A stretch of DNA of 64,000 nucleotides from Agromyces subbeticus DSM 16689 (lineage in GTDB: Bacteria; Actinomycetota; Actinomycetes; Actinomycetales; Microbacteriaceae): contig NZ_ATXG01000001.1 of assembly GCF_000421565.1 (NCBI RefSeq), positions 310,001 through 374,000 on the forward strand. The letters are read 5' to 3'. The translations under genes and the position numbers were made by a program. The notes beneath the pieces were generated by a model. That model had not been told where the DNA came from. It searched no databases and saw only the letters and a program-made list of their open reading frames with translations. How positions within the stretch are numbered: the first letter of the stretch is position 1; each line of letters begins with the position of its first letter. This document shows, in pieces, positions 27,541 to 37,338 of the stretch.

Positions 27541-30054
27541 GTGACCCTGAACCACACCGCGACCGAGACCACCGAGACGGTCGACCCTGTGGCCATCGCC
27601 CGCACCCTCCCGCTCGACGAGAAGGTGCGCCTCCTCACCGGGGCCGGCACCTGGACCCTGCACTCGCTGCCCGAGCTCGGCCTGCGCTCGATCACGGTCT
27701 CCGACGGGCCGATCGGCGTGCGTGGCGGCGACGACACCTCGAACCTCCCGTCGGCGCAGCTGCCGGCACCCAGCGCGACGGCGGCGACTTGGGACCCCGC
27801 GATCCAGCGCCGCATCGGCGCACTCATGGCGGCAGAAGCGCGCCGACAGGGCGTCGATGTCGTGCTCGCGCCGGTCGTGAACCTGCAGCGCACCCCGGTC
27901 GGCGGCCGTCATTTCGAGTGCCTCTCCGAAGACCCCACCCTCGCCGCGAACCTCGCCGTCGCCTTCGTCGAGTCGATTCAGGCGGCCGGCGTGGCCGCGT
28001 GCATCAAGCACTTCGTCGCCAACGAGCAGGAGACCGAGCGCACCGAATACCTCGCCCGCATCGACGAGCGCACGCTGCGCGAGGTCTACCTGGCTCCGTT
28101 CGAGGCAGTCGTCGAGGCCGGCGTGTGGACACTCATGGCGGCGTACAACGGCCTCGCCATCGACGGGGTGGAGGCGACAGCCACCGAGCACGAGGTGCTG
28201 CTCACCGACATCCTCCGCACCGAGTGGGGCTTCGACGGCGTCGTGGTCAGCGACTGGCTCGCCACGAAGTCGACGGATGCCCCGGCCAACGCCGGCCTCG
28301 ACCTCGTGATGCCGGGCCCGCTCGGTCCGTGGGGCGAGGCCCTCGTCGACGCGGTGCGCGAAGGCCGGGTGAGCGAGGCCGCGATCGACGATCACGTCGC
28401 TCGGATCCTCGCGCTCGCAGCCCGTGTCGGCGCACTCAGCGGCGTCCCCGGGGTTGTCGAACCGGCCGCGGTCGCCGATGCTCCCGAGCCCGATTCCCCC
28501 GAGGTCCGCAGCCTGCTCACCGAGCTCGCCGCGCGATCGACGGTCGTGCTCCGCAACGAGGGCGGGCTGCTGCCGCTCGAGGTGCCCGCCGGGGCATCCG
28601 TCGCCCTCATCGGTCCGAACGCCGTCGTGCCGTTCACTCAGGGCGGGGGCAGCGCCTTCGTCACCCCGCCGCTCATCGCCGATCCGCTCGGCGCGCTCCG
28701 AGCGGCCCTGTCCGGCGCGACCGTGACCCTGCACCGAGGCGGCGCGACCGAGGCGACCGCGCCGATCGTGCCGCTCGAACTCCTCACCACGCCCACAGGG
28801 GAGGCCGGGCTGCTCGTCGAGCTGCTCGACGTCGCCGGGCACGTGCTCGAGCGGTTCGCAATCGCCGACCCCGCGCGCATCTGGTTCACGATCGACCGAG
28901 CGGATGCCGCGAGCGTGCGCCTCACCACGCGGCTCGAGTTGGCCGGGGTCGGCCGGCACGAGATCGAGATCGCACCCGTCGGCGCCCACCGGGTGAGCGT
29001 CGAGGACGCACTGGTCGGAAAGTCATCCCGCACCGTCGGCGCCGAGGTGGTGCTCGATTCGTCGTATGCGAACCCGCCGGCCCACTCCGTCGTGATCGAC
29101 ACCGAGACCGACGCCGCCCGCACCGTGACGATCACGGGCGAACTGCAGATCGTCGACGCCGAGTCGTACGGCCGCTTCGTGCGACTGCACCTGCGCTACC
29201 GCGCTCCCGGCAAGTCCGTTGCTGAAGAGATCGACGACGCCGTCGCCGCGGCTGCCGCCGCCGACCTCGCGATCGTCGTCATCGGCACGAATGCAGAGAC
29301 CGAATCCGAGGGCTGGGATCGCCCGAACTTGGAGCTGCCCGGCAGCCAGAACGAACTCGTGCGTCGAGTGGCGGCCGCGAACGCCCGCACGGTCGTCGTC
29401 GTGAACGCCGGCGCCCCCGTCATCCTGCCCTGGCTCGACGAGGTGCCCGCCGTGCTCTGGTGGTGGCTGCCCGGCCAGGAGGCCGGCACGTCGCTCGCGG
29501 CAGTGCTCACCGGCGAGATCGAGCCCTCGGGCCGTCTGCCGTGGACCCTGCCGGCGAACGAAGCGGACGTACCGGTGCCGAACGGCCTGCCCTCCGGCGG
29601 GTACGTCGACTACACGGAGGGCCTGCACGTCGGGCACCGCGGCTGGGACAAGCTCGGTCGAACCCCCGCCCGCGAGTTCGGCTACGGCCTGGGATACACG
29701 GCGTGGCAGTACGACGCACTCACGGTGTCGGGCAGCGCGAGCGAGGCGTTCGCCGAGGCATCCGTCACCGTCACCAACGCCGGCGAGCGCGACGGCCGCG
29801 AGGTCGTGCAGCTCTACGTCGAGGGCCCCGACGACGGCATCGAACGCCCGGTTCGCTGGCTCGCCGGCTCGGCTGTGGTCGACGTCGCCCCCGGCGCATC
29901 CGCGACCGTCGTCATCGCCCTGCCTCGACGCACGTTCGAGGTCTGGGACGTCGACCATTCAGACTGGACCCTGCCGAGCGGCGCCTACCGGCTGCGCGTC
30001 GGGCGGTCCAGCAGAGATCTCCGTTTGGAGGCCGTGCTGCAGGTTCCCGCCTGA
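27541..30054 (+). CDS. GH3 beta-glucosidase
   Basis: An 837-residue cytosolic glycosidase with no signal peptide. The N-terminal GH3 barrel (about 15-300) includes RHFECLSEDPTL, CIKHFVANEQETER and the nucleophile Asp in FDGVVVSDWLA. The C-terminal alpha/beta domain starts near residue 320 and is interrupted by a beta-rich PA14-like insertion (about 405-560). It then resumes with GTNAETESEGWDRPNLELPG and ends in a fibronectin-III-like domain (about 720-837). This KdgA/Bgl-type layout is typical of beta-glucosidases that cleave cellobiose or other beta-linked oligosaccharides. GTG at 27541 has GGAG seven bases upstream. An ATG eight codons earlier (27517) is possible. An Opp-type importer follows. 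Confidence 0.9.
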   Translation: MTLNHTATETTETVDPVAIARTLPLDEKVRLLTGAGTWTLHSLPELGLRSITVSDGPIGVRGGDDTSNLPSAQLPAPSATAATWDPAIQRRIGALMAAEARRQGVDVVLAPVVNLQRTPVGGRHFECLSEDPTLAANLAVAFVESIQAAGVAACIKHFVANEQETERTEYLARIDERTLREVYLAPFEAVVEAGVWTLMAAYNGLAIDGVEATATEHEVLLTDILRTEWGFDGVVVSDWLATKSTDAPANAGLDLVMPGPLGPWGEALVDAVREGRVSEAAIDDHVARILALAARVGALSGVPGVVEPAAVADAPEPDSPEVRSLLTELAARSTVVLRNEGGLLPLEVPAGASVALIGPNAVVPFTQGGGSAFVTPPLIADPLGALRAALSGATVTLHRGGATEATAPIVPLELLTTPTGEAGLLVELLDVAGHVLERFAIADPARIWFTIDRADAASVRLTTRLELAGVGRHEIEIAPVGAHRVSVEDALVGKSSRTVGAEVVLDSSYANPPAHSVVIDTETDAARTVTITGELQIVDAESYGRFVRLHLRYRAPGKSVAEEIDDAVAAAAAADLAIVVIGTNAETESEGWDRPNLELPGSQNELVRRVAAANARTVVVVNAGAPVILPWLDEVPAVLWWWLPGQEAGTSLAAVLTGEIEPSGRLPWTLPANEADVPVPNGLPSGGYVDYTEGLHVGHRGWDKLGRTPAREFGYGLGYTAWQYDALTVSGSASEAFAEASVTVTNAGERDGREVVQLYVEGPDDGIERPVRWLAGSAVVDVAPGASATVVIALPRRTFEVWDVDHSDWTLPSGAYRLRVGRSSRDLRLEAVLQVPA

Positions 30055-30110
30055 GGCGCGCACGAACACCCCGCACCACCACACAACACGAATGCAAGGA
30101 GGCATTGAAA

Positions 30111-31769
30111 ATGCGTAGAAGCATCCTCGCCGCAGGGGCCGTACTGGTCGCCGCCGGCTTAGCGCTCACCGGGTGCAGCGGTGACACCGGAGGCGGTGAC
30201 GGCGGCGGTACCAAGGTGCTGACGGTCGGCATGCCGAACGGACCGCAGCAGGAGAATCAGAACCCGCTCGCCACCGGCTCGGCCTCGCTCTCGCTCGGCT
30301 ACGCGTTCGCCGTGTACGAGTCGCTCATGCAGGTCAACGAGCTCGACCCGACCGCGCCGCCGACGCCGTGGCTGGCTGAGTCGGTTGAGTGGAATCCCGA
30401 GTACACGCAGGCGACCATCACGCCGCGCGAGGGCGTGAAGTGGTCGGACGGCGAGGACTTCACCGCTGAAGACATCGCCTTCTCGATCCAGCTCCGCAAG
30501 GACACCCCCGAGCTGAACATCGACTTCCCCGACCAGTACGGCGACATCACCGTCGAAGACGGCAAGGTCGTCGTGAACTTCACCACGGGGCAGTACGTCA
30601 ACACGCTGAAGCTCTACAAGCTCCTCATCGTGCCCGAGCACATCTGGGCGAGCGAAGACGCGGTGACCTTCGCGAACAAGGAAATGATCGGCACCGGCCC
30701 GTTCACGCTCAAGACCTTCACTCCGCAGGCCGTGACGCTCGAGCCGAACGACGGCTACTGGGGCGAGAAGCCCAAGGTCGCCGAGCTCCGCTACGACGCC
30801 TTCAACGACAACGCGGGACTCACCACCGCGCTGACCACCGGCGAGGCGCAGTGGGGCTGGACGTTCATCCCCGACTTCGAGGAGACCTTCGTCGCGAAGG
30901 ACCCCGAGCACAACCACCAGGTCGCGGGCGGCGGCTTCGGCGCCGACGTGCTCTACCTGAACAACGAGACGAAGCCGTTCAACGACCCGGCGTTCCGCAA
31001 GGCGCTCAGTATGGTCATCGACTACGCCGACATCACGGAGACCGCGGGCTACGGGGTGTGGCCCGAGATCACGAGCGTCACCGGAATGCCGGAGCCGTCG
31101 GGAACCTCGTTCATCTCCGAGGCGTACGCGGGCCAGGAGCGGGAAGTCGACATCGACGGGGCCAAGCAGGTCCTGACGGATGCCGGCTACACGTGGGACG
31201 GCGAAGCGCTCGTCGACCCCGACGGCGCGAAGGTCACGTTCAACCTGACGAACCCGAGCGGCTGGACCGACTACCTCGACGCGCTCGCGATCATCTCCGA
31301 GGGAGCCGCTGAGCTCGGCGCCGAGGCCACGGTCGACGCGATCGTGCAGGACACGTGGTTCAACGACACCATTCCGTTCGGCAACTTCCAGGCCACGCTG
31401 CACTGGACCGACGACGGCTCGACCCCGTGGAACCTGTACTCCAACATCATGGACGGCGCCTCATACGTGCCGCTCGGCGAGACCGCGAACTGGAACTACG
31501 GCCGTTACAACAACGACGAGGTGACCCAGTCGCTCGCGACCTTCAAGGCTGCGACGACCGATGAGGAGCGCCAGGCCGCGCTCGACATCGTGCAGCAGCG
31601 CTACGTCGAAGACGTTCCCGGCATCGTGATCTGGTCGCGGCCCGCCGTCGCCCAGTACTCGACCGTGAACTACACGGGCTTCCCGACGGCTGAGGACCCG
31701 TACGCCAACCCGCAGCCCACGGGCCCGCAGGCGGCGCTCATCCTCTCCAAGCTCGTTCCGACCGAGTAA
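30111..31769 (+). CDS. Family 5 ABC substrate-binding lipoprotein (Opp/Dpp-type)
   Basis: A 552-residue binding protein with lipobox LTGC (Cys22) and a Gly/Asp-rich linker. The mature part has the SBP family 5 features: [31 protein letters not shown] in short segments, [11 protein letters not shown], and [10 protein letters not shown]. Family 5 proteins bind oligopeptides, nickel or, in several bacteria, plant oligosaccharides. Next to a GH3 beta-glucosidase, beta-gluco-oligosaccharides are the likelier cargo (inference). A very strong AAGGAGG ribosome site lies eight bases before the ATG. The gene is 56 bases after GH3 and is followed by a large hairpin and the rest of the transporter operon. 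Confidence 0.9.
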   Translation: MRRSILAAGAVLVAAGLALTGCSGDTGGGDGGGTKVLTVGMPNGPQQENQNPLATGSASLSLGYAFAVYESLMQVNELDPTAPPTPWLAESVEWNPEYTQATITPREGVKWSDGEDFTAEDIAFSIQLRKDTPELNIDFPDQYGDITVEDGKVVVNFTTGQYVNTLKLYKLLIVPEHIWASEDAVTFANKEMIGTGPFTLKTFTPQAVTLEPNDGYWGEKPKVAELRYDAFNDNAGLTTALTTGEAQWGWTFIPDFEETFVAKDPEHNHQVAGGGFGADVLYLNNETKPFNDPAFRKALSMVIDYADITETAGYGVWPEITSVTGMPEPSGTSFISEAYAGQEREVDIDGAKQVLTDAGYTWDGEALVDPDGAKVTFNLTNPSGWTDYLDALAIISEGAAELGAEATVDAIVQDTWFNDTIPFGNFQATLHWTDDGSTPWNLYSNIMDGASYVPLGETANWNYGRYNNDEVTQSLATFKAATTDEERQAALDIVQQRYVEDVPGIVIWSRPAVAQYSTVNYTGFPTAEDPYANPQPTGPQAALILSKLVPTE

Positions 31770-31782
31770 CCTCTCCCCACCC

Positions 31783-31818
31783 GGTGCGGCGGGCGTTCCC
31801 CCAGGCGTTCGCCGCACC
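31783..31818 (+). terminator. Intercistronic hairpin after the family 5 binding-protein gene
   Basis: GGTGCGGCG (31783-31791) and CGCCGCACC (31810-31818) form a perfect 9-bp stem with an 18-base loop, 13 bases after the stop. No T tract follows. It probably attenuates transcription or protects binding-protein mRNA, as at 5948 after the maltose-type binding-protein gene. Confidence 0.55.
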
Positions 31819-31887
31819 ACCCTCGGCTCCGGCACTCCCGGCTCCGCGGGCACGACCCACCCGATCATCCGAGCAGCGAGACGGACG

Positions 31888-32994
31888 ATGACCTCCCTAC
31901 GCAACTCCCGGGCGCACCTGCCCGGCCCTCCGCCCGACGCGGCCCCCGGCGACGGCGTGCTCCAAGCCGTCGACCTGCGCAAGCATTTCAAGCTCAAGGG
32001 CATCGGCTCGCGCGACGTCGTGCATGCGGTCGACGACGTGAACTTCGAACTCCGCCGCGGTCGCGTGCTCGCCCTGGTCGGCGAGTCGGGTTCGGGCAAG
32101 TCGACCATCGCCCGGCTGCTCGCGCAGCTCATGCCGCTCACGGGCGGCAGCATCCGGTTGCACGGCGAGGATGCCGCGGTCAAGAACCGCCGCTCGTTCC
32201 GCCGGTACGTCGGCCGCGTGCAGATGATCTTCCAGGACCCGTTCGGGTCGCTGAACCCCGTGCACCCCGTGCGCCACATCCTCACCCGCAGCCTCCGCAT
32301 CCACCGCGGGCGCCTGCGCGGCGCCGAACTCGAGTCAGCGCTCGTCGAGCTCCTCGAGCGGGTGCAGCTGCAGCCGGCCGAGCGCTACATCGAGAAGTAC
32401 CCGCACGAACTCTCGGGCGGGCAGCGCCAGCGCGTCGCCATCGCCCGTGCCCTGGCCGCCGACCCCGAGGTGCTGCTTGCCGATGAGCCGATCTCGATGC
32501 TCGACGTGTCGATCCGTCTCGGCATCCTGAACCTGCTCCAGGATCTGCGCGATCGCCTGCACATCGCGATCCTCTACATCACGCACGACATCGCGTCGGC
32601 GCGGTACTTCGCCGACCGCACCATGGTCATGTACGCCGGGCGCATCGTCGAGTCAGGCGACTCCGAGTCGGTCACGCAGGATCCGAAGCATCCCTACACC
32701 CAGCTGCTCGTGCGCTCGGCACCCGACCCCGACGATCTCGAGGCGCGCGCACGCGGTGCGCGCGGCGAGGCGCCGAGCCTCGTGAAGCCTCCGAGCGGAT
32801 GCCGCTTCAACCCTCGCTGCCCGTTCGCCACCGACCTGTGCCGCACCGAGGTGCCGCCGCTCATCAGCGTCGGCGACGAGCGCGAGGCTGCGTGCTGGGG
32901 CTACTCGGACCGACCCGATCGGCCGGTGCTGGAGTCCGCTGGTCTCGATACGCCTCCTTCGTCGGCTACTCGACCGACGGGGGGTGTCGCATGA
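31888..32994 (+). CDS. Opp/Dpp-type ABC transporter ATP-binding protein (DppF/OppF-like)
   Basis: A 368-residue cytosolic ATPase of the transporter. Walker A is GESGSGKST, the ABC signature is ELSGGQRQR, Walker B is VLLADEPIS, and the switch His follows in YITHDI. Residues 280-345 contain the oligopeptide-transporter C-terminal region with the Cys-rich [14 protein letters not shown] motif that can carry an iron-sulfur cluster in some members. It works with the second ATPase (35020-36171) as a heterodimer below the two permeases. The order binding protein, F-type ATPase, two permeases, D-type ATPase is somewhat unusual. Its stop overlaps the next start (ATGA). Confidence 0.9.
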   Translation: MTSLRNSRAHLPGPPPDAAPGDGVLQAVDLRKHFKLKGIGSRDVVHAVDDVNFELRRGRVLALVGESGSGKSTIARLLAQLMPLTGGSIRLHGEDAAVKNRRSFRRYVGRVQMIFQDPFGSLNPVHPVRHILTRSLRIHRGRLRGAELESALVELLERVQLQPAERYIEKYPHELSGGQRQRVAIARALAADPEVLLADEPISMLDVSIRLGILNLLQDLRDRLHIAILYITHDIASARYFADRTMVMYAGRIVESGDSESVTQDPKHPYTQLLVRSAPDPDDLEARARGARGEAPSLVKPPSGCRFNPRCPFATDLCRTEVPPLISVGDEREAACWGYSDRPDRPVLESAGLDTPPSSATRPTGGVA

Positions 32995-33971
32995 GGTTCT
33001 TCCTCCGTCGCGGCCTGTTCTACGTGATCACCTTCTGGGCCGCGGTCACCATCAACTTCTTCATCCCTCGGGTCATGCCCGGCGACCCCGTGCGCGCCCT
33101 CATCGCGCGCAACCAGGGCCGGATCCCCAGCGAGGCCGAGGCGTCGCTCCGCATCCTGTTCGGCCTCGACAAAGACGCGACGCTCTGGCAGCAGTACCTC
33201 GACTACTGGGCCCTGCTGTTCCGTGGCGACCTCGGCATCTCGTTCACCTACTTCCCGACGCCGGTCTCCGACGTCATCGCGCAGGCGCTGCCGTGGACGA
33301 TCGGACTCGTGGGCATCGCGACCATCCTCAGCTTCACGATCGGCACACTGCTCGGCACCGGCATCGGGTGGCGCCGCGGCACCTGGGCCGACTCGCTGCT
33401 GCCCATCTCCACGTTCTTCTCGGCGGTGCCATACTTCTGGCTCGCCCTCATCGCGATCTCGATCTTCTCCGTGACCCTCGGGTGGTTCCCGGCCAGCGGC
33501 AGCTACGACCGCTCGCTCATCCCGATGTGGTCGTGGGAGTTCGTCGGCTCCGTGATCTACTACGGCACGCTGCCGGCGCTGACCGTCGTGATCTCGTCGA
33601 TCTCGGGCTGGATCCTCGGCATGCGCAACATGATGGTGACCGTCTCGAGCGAGGACTACGTGACGGTCGCCCAGGCCAAGGGCCTCTCGGAGCGCCGGGT
33701 GATGCTCGGCTACGCGGCGCGCAACGCGATCCTGCCGCAGGTGTCGAGCTTCGCCCTCTCGCTCGGGTTCATCGTCGGCGGCACCCTCGTCATGGAGATC
33801 GTGTTCTCGTACCAGGGCATCGGATACCTCCTGTTCACCGCGGTCGCCGCGAAGGACTACCCGCTGATGCAAGGCATCTTCCTCGTCATCACGGTCGCGG
33901 TGCTGATCGCGAACATCGTCGCCGACATCGCCTACGGCATCCTCGATCCGCGCACCCGACAGGAGGGCTGA
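32991..33971 (+). CDS. Opp/Dpp-type ABC transporter permease (DppB-like)
   Basis: A 326-residue permease with a first membrane helix ([15 protein letters not shown]), then the DppB-type segment [12 protein letters not shown] and an extracytoplasmic region. Five further helices follow, with the coupling motif in the [24 protein letters not shown] loop. The C-terminal [15 protein letters not shown] tail is characteristic of DppB. It pairs with the DppC-like subunit. ATG at 32991 overlaps the upstream stop (ATGA), and the next gene starts two bases after its own stop. Confidence 0.9.
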   Translation: MRFFLRRGLFYVITFWAAVTINFFIPRVMPGDPVRALIARNQGRIPSEAEASLRILFGLDKDATLWQQYLDYWALLFRGDLGISFTYFPTPVSDVIAQALPWTIGLVGIATILSFTIGTLLGTGIGWRRGTWADSLLPISTFFSAVPYFWLALIAISIFSVTLGWFPASGSYDRSLIPMWSWEFVGSVIYYGTLPALTVVISSISGWILGMRNMMVTVSSEDYVTVAQAKGLSERRVMLGYAARNAILPQVSSFALSLGFIVGGTLVMEIVFSYQGIGYLLFTAVAAKDYPLMQGIFLVITVAVLIANIVADIAYGILDPRTRQEG

Positions 33972-33973
33972 CC

Positions 33974-35023
33974 ATGACGATCGACACCAGCATCGTCGAG
34001 GAGAGTGAAGAGCTCGCGAAGCCGTCGCAGACGCCGATGACGGGCGCGGTCGCGGCCAGCGGCCGCGGCGGGTTCGGGCGCCGGCGCGCGGGAGGCAAGC
34101 CCCCGAAGTTCCTCTTCATGCGCAACTCGAAGGCCGTCGCCGGCCTCGTGATCCTCGCCTTCTTCCTGCTCATCGCGATCATCGGCCCGTGGATCGCGCC
34201 GTACGATCCGAGCGCACGTTCCGCCGACGTCTTGCAGCCGCCGTCGTGGCAGCATCTCTTCGGCACGACCCACCTCGGCCAAGACGTGTTCTCGCAGATC
34301 GTCGTCGGCACGCGCGGCGTCATCGTCGTCGGGTTCGTCGCAGGCCTCCTCGCGACCGCGATCGGCGTGATCCTCGGCGTGACGGCGGGCTACATCGGCG
34401 GCCTCGGCGATGAGACCCTCTCAGTGCTCGCGAACGTGTTCCTCGTGATCCCGCAGCTGCCGCTCATCATCATCATCGCCGGACAACTGCCCTCGGTCGG
34501 TGGCGTGACGGTCGCGGTCGTCATCGCGATCACCGGGTGGGCGTGGGGCGCGCGCGTGCTGCGGGCGCAGACGCTGTCGTTGCGGAAGCGGGACTTCGTC
34601 GAGGCGGCGCGCGCCAACGGCGAGAGCACGTGGCGCATCATCACGGCCGAGATCCTGCCGAACCTCACCGCGATCATCGCGTCGGGCTTCGTCGGCACGG
34701 TGGCGTTCGCCGTGCTCTCGCTCATCACGCTCTCGTTCATCGGCATCGGCAACACGGGCGAATGGAACTGGGGCACCGTGCTCTACCAGGCGCAGGCGCA
34801 GCTCGCGCTGCAGCGCGGCGCGTGGTGGTGGTTCGTGCCGGCGGGCCTCTGCATCGCCCTCCTCGGCATGTCGCTGACGCTCATCAACTTCGGCATCGAC
34901 GAGTTCGTCAACCCGCGCCTGCGTTCGACCGGGCTGAATGCGAGATCGCTGCGGAAACGCGGCATCCGGCCCCGCATCGGGTTCACGCCCGTGGTGCACG
35001 AAGCGAAGGAGGACCGCGCATGA
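33974..35023 (+). CDS. Opp/Dpp-type ABC transporter permease (DppC-like)
   Basis: A 349-residue permease. A long cytosolic Arg/Gly-rich N-terminal tail (about 50 residues) precedes the first helix (GLVILAFFLLIAIIGPWIAPY). The DppC-type motif FGTTHLGQDVFSQIV follows and then five helices. The coupling loop reads EAARANGESTWRIITAEILPN. The C-terminal part contains NFGIDEFVNPRLR, typical of DppC. AGGAGG before the ATG at 33974 overlaps the end of the DppB-like gene. The stop overlaps the next start (ATGA). It completes the translocation pore of the family 5 system. Confidence 0.9.
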   Translation: MTIDTSIVEESEELAKPSQTPMTGAVAASGRGGFGRRRAGGKPPKFLFMRNSKAVAGLVILAFFLLIAIIGPWIAPYDPSARSADVLQPPSWQHLFGTTHLGQDVFSQIVVGTRGVIVVGFVAGLLATAIGVILGVTAGYIGGLGDETLSVLANVFLVIPQLPLIIIIAGQLPSVGGVTVAVVIAITGWAWGARVLRAQTLSLRKRDFVEAARANGESTWRIITAEILPNLTAIIASGFVGTVAFAVLSLITLSFIGIGNTGEWNWGTVLYQAQAQLALQRGAWWWFVPAGLCIALLGMSLTLINFGIDEFVNPRLRSTGLNARSLRKRGIRPRIGFTPVVHEAKEDRA

Positions 35024-36171
35024 CCACCCCCACCCAGTTCGATGCCGCGTCGGATGCCGCGGAGCGCTCGCGTCTCGTGTCGGCATCCGACCCCGTGCTC
35101 GAGATCAAGAACCTCTCGGTCGACTACGGCTACGACGACGACCCGGTGCACGTGCTGCGTCAGGTGTCACTCACACTCGGGCGAGGCGAGGTACTCGGCC
35201 TCGCGGGCGAGTCGGGGTGCGGCAAGTCGACACTCGCGTACGCCGCGACCCGGTTGCTGCCACCGCCCGGGCTCATCACGGGCGGCGAGGTGCTCTTCAC
35301 CGACCGTGACGGCACGAAGACCGACATCCTGAAGCTCGACGACCGTGCGCTGCGTGCCTCGCGATGGCAGGACATGGCGATCGTCTTCCAGGGCGCCATG
35401 AACTCGCTGAACCCGGTGTTCCGCATCGGCCGCCAGATCGCCGACGGCATTCAGGCGCACCGCCCCGGCATCTCGAGGAAGGAGGCCCTCGAGCGCTCGG
35501 CAGAGTTGCTCGAGCTCGTGGGCATCGCGCCCGACCGGCTGCGTTCGTACCCGCATCAGCTCTCGGGCGGCATGCGGCAGCGCGTCATGATCGCGATGGC
35601 GCTCGCGCTCGACCCGCAGGTGCTCATCATGGATGAGCCCACGACGGCCCTCGACGTCGTCATGCAACGCCAGATCGTGGAGCAGATCGCCGAGCTGCGC
35701 ACGCGCCTCGGCTTCTCGGTGATCTTCATCACGCACGACGTGTCGCTGCTCATCGAGATCGCCGACCGCATCGCGATCATGTACGCCGGAGAGATCATCG
35801 AGGATGCCGCAGCGCTCGACGTCTACCAGCGGCCACGGCATCCGTACTCGTCGGCGCTGCTGCACTCGTTCCCGCCGCTGCGCGGACCGCGGCGCGAGCT
35901 CACCGGCATCCCGGGCTCGCCGCCCGACCTGGCGAAGCTCGGCGGCGGATGTCCCTTCCGCGACCGGTGCGCGTTCGCGTTCGATGCGTGCTCGACGGTG
36001 ACTCCGGAGCTCGTGCGGCCGGTTGTCGCAGGCGATGACCCTCGGCGCGCTGTCGCATGCCTGCACCACGACCCAGCGGTCGTGCGCGCAATGGGGCAGG
36101 AGCCGCCGGCTATTCCTGTGGAGATTTCACGCTCGGCACACGACGCCGAGCGGAACGCGGCGGTGGTGTGA
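35020..36171 (+). CDS. Opp/Dpp-type ABC transporter ATP-binding protein (DppD/OppD-like)
   Basis: A 383-residue ATPase. Walker A is GESGCGKST, the Q-loop region is IVFQGAMNSLNPVF, the signature is QLSGGMRQR, Walker B is VLIMDEPTTALDVV, and the switch His lies in FITHDV. The C-terminal oligopeptide-transporter region holds CPFRDRCAFAFDAC with spaced cysteines. It is the partner of the DppF-like ATPase. AAGGAGG precedes the ATG, which overlaps the permease stop (ATGA). It is the last gene of the operon and ends ten bases before the convergent LacI gene, with no visible terminator between. Confidence 0.9.
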   Translation: MTTPTQFDAASDAAERSRLVSASDPVLEIKNLSVDYGYDDDPVHVLRQVSLTLGRGEVLGLAGESGCGKSTLAYAATRLLPPPGLITGGEVLFTDRDGTKTDILKLDDRALRASRWQDMAIVFQGAMNSLNPVFRIGRQIADGIQAHRPGISRKEALERSAELLELVGIAPDRLRSYPHQLSGGMRQRVMIAMALALDPQVLIMDEPTTALDVVMQRQIVEQIAELRTRLGFSVIFITHDVSLLIEIADRIAIMYAGEIIEDAAALDVYQRPRHPYSSALLHSFPPLRGPRRELTGIPGSPPDLAKLGGGCPFRDRCAFAFDACSTVTPELVRPVVAGDDPRRAVACLHHDPAVVRAMGQEPPAIPVEISRSAHDAERNAAVV

Positions 36172-36180
36172 TTCCGGTGT

Positions 36181-37191
36181 TCACTTCTCTTCGGTCGACT
36201 CGCGGCGGATGAGGCTGAACGACACGGGGAGTTCCGAGCCGTTGCTCGCCGAGTCGTCGTCGATCGCCGCTTCGAGCCGGGTCACGGCGAGCTCCGCGAT
36301 CTGACGTTTATCGGGGGAGATCGTCGTCAGGGTGGGAACCGAATAGCGTCCCTCTTCGATGTCGTCGAATCCAACGACGGCGAGATCGGACGGAACCTCG
36401 AGCCCGATGTCCCGCGCAGCACGCATCGCGCCCATCGCGAGCAGGTCTGTCGCGCAGAACACCGCATCGGGTGCGAGCCCCGAGTCGAACAGGCGATGCA
36501 TCGCGTCCGCGCCGTCGGCCCGGTGGTATCCGACGGTGTGAGCGATGAGTCCGGGCTCGAACGGGTGTCCGGCGGATTCGATCGCGTTCCGGTACCCGGC
36601 GAGGCGCATCTGCGCCATACGCGAGCTCGGGTCGGGCTGCGCGCCGATGAATGCGATGCGCTGTCGGCCGAGGTCGATGAGGTGTCGTGTGGCGAGCTCC
36701 GCCGCGGCCACGTTGTCGATGCCGATGTGCGTCAGCGAGCCGCCTCCGGCGAGCTCGCCGACGAGCACGATCGGCGAATCCGCTCTGCGTTGAGAAATGG
36801 TCGACAGATCGGATGACACGGGGCTCAGGATGGACCCGTCGGCGTACTCGGCGAGCTCGCCCTCGATCGCGCGCCGTTCTCGCTCGGGGTCGCCGAGCGT
36901 CTGCGTGATGATGACCGCGAGCTGGCGCTCTTCGGCCGCAGTGACGACCCAGCGGGCGAGCTCGGCGAAGTACGAGACATCCAGCTCGGGGATGATCAGT
37001 TGAATCGTGCGGGTGCGGCCGGTTCGCAGGCTTCTCGCCGCTCGGCTGGGTGTGTATCCGAGTTCGGCGATCGCGGCGTTCACTCGGGTGATGACGTCAG
37101 GCGAAATGTGCGGGTAGCCGTTGATGACATTCGAGACCGTCTTGCGTGACACTCCCGCGATGGAGGCCACGTCGAACTGTGTCACCGGCAC
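36181..37191 (-). CDS. LacI family transcriptional regulator
   Basis: A 336-residue repressor. The N-terminal DNA-binding helix-turn-helix and hinge are clear (FDVASIAGVSRKTVSNVING, then ELGYTPSRAARSLRTGRT). The rest is a periplasmic-binding-protein-like sensor domain with VGELAGGGSLTHIGIDN and a DLAVVGFDDIEEGRYSVPTLTTI end segment. GTG at 37191 follows an AAGGGGG ribosome site. Upstream in-frame codons would run into the operator region. It is divergent from a CUT1 importer/GH39/GH2/galactonate operon, and the shared intergenic region holds three CCACGTGG sites, the presumable targets. The inducer is probably galactose or a galactoside (inference). Confidence 0.9.
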   Translation of the reverse strand: MPVTQFDVASIAGVSRKTVSNVINGYPHISPDVITRVNAAIAELGYTPSRAARSLRTGRTRTIQLIIPELDVSYFAELARWVVTAAEERQLAVIITQTLGDPERERRAIEGELAEYADGSILSPVSSDLSTISQRRADSPIVLVGELAGGGSLTHIGIDNVAAAELATRHLIDLGRQRIAFIGAQPDPSSRMAQMRLAGYRNAIESAGHPFEPGLIAHTVGYHRADGADAMHRLFDSGLAPDAVFCATDLLAMGAMRAARDIGLEVPSDLAVVGFDDIEEGRYSVPTLTTISPDKRQIAELAVTRLEAAIDDDSASNGSELPVSFSLIRRESTEEK

Positions 37192-37235
37192 GGCGCCCCC
37201 TTCGATTCGCTCTGACCACAGGATAGCCGCATCTG

Positions 37236-37287
37236 CCACGTGGAAGGCACGCGTTCGACAATGTTTGCCACGTGGCCTGCCACGTGG
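37236..37287. promoter_or_regulatory. Three CCACGTGG LacI-type operators in the divergent promoter region
   Basis: Perfect 8-bp palindromes occur at 37236-37243, 37268-37275 and 37280-37287, all with the central CG preferred by LacI proteins. A plausible plus-strand promoter is TTGCCA (37265-37270), a 17-base spacer, then TAAACC (37288-37293). Sites two and three therefore cover the -35 and spacer. Centre spacings are 32 and 12 bases. Confidence 0.75.
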
Positions 37288-37338
37288 TAAACCTGTGGTT
37301 GCACCATCCTGAAACACATCGGATCAAGGGAGATTCAC

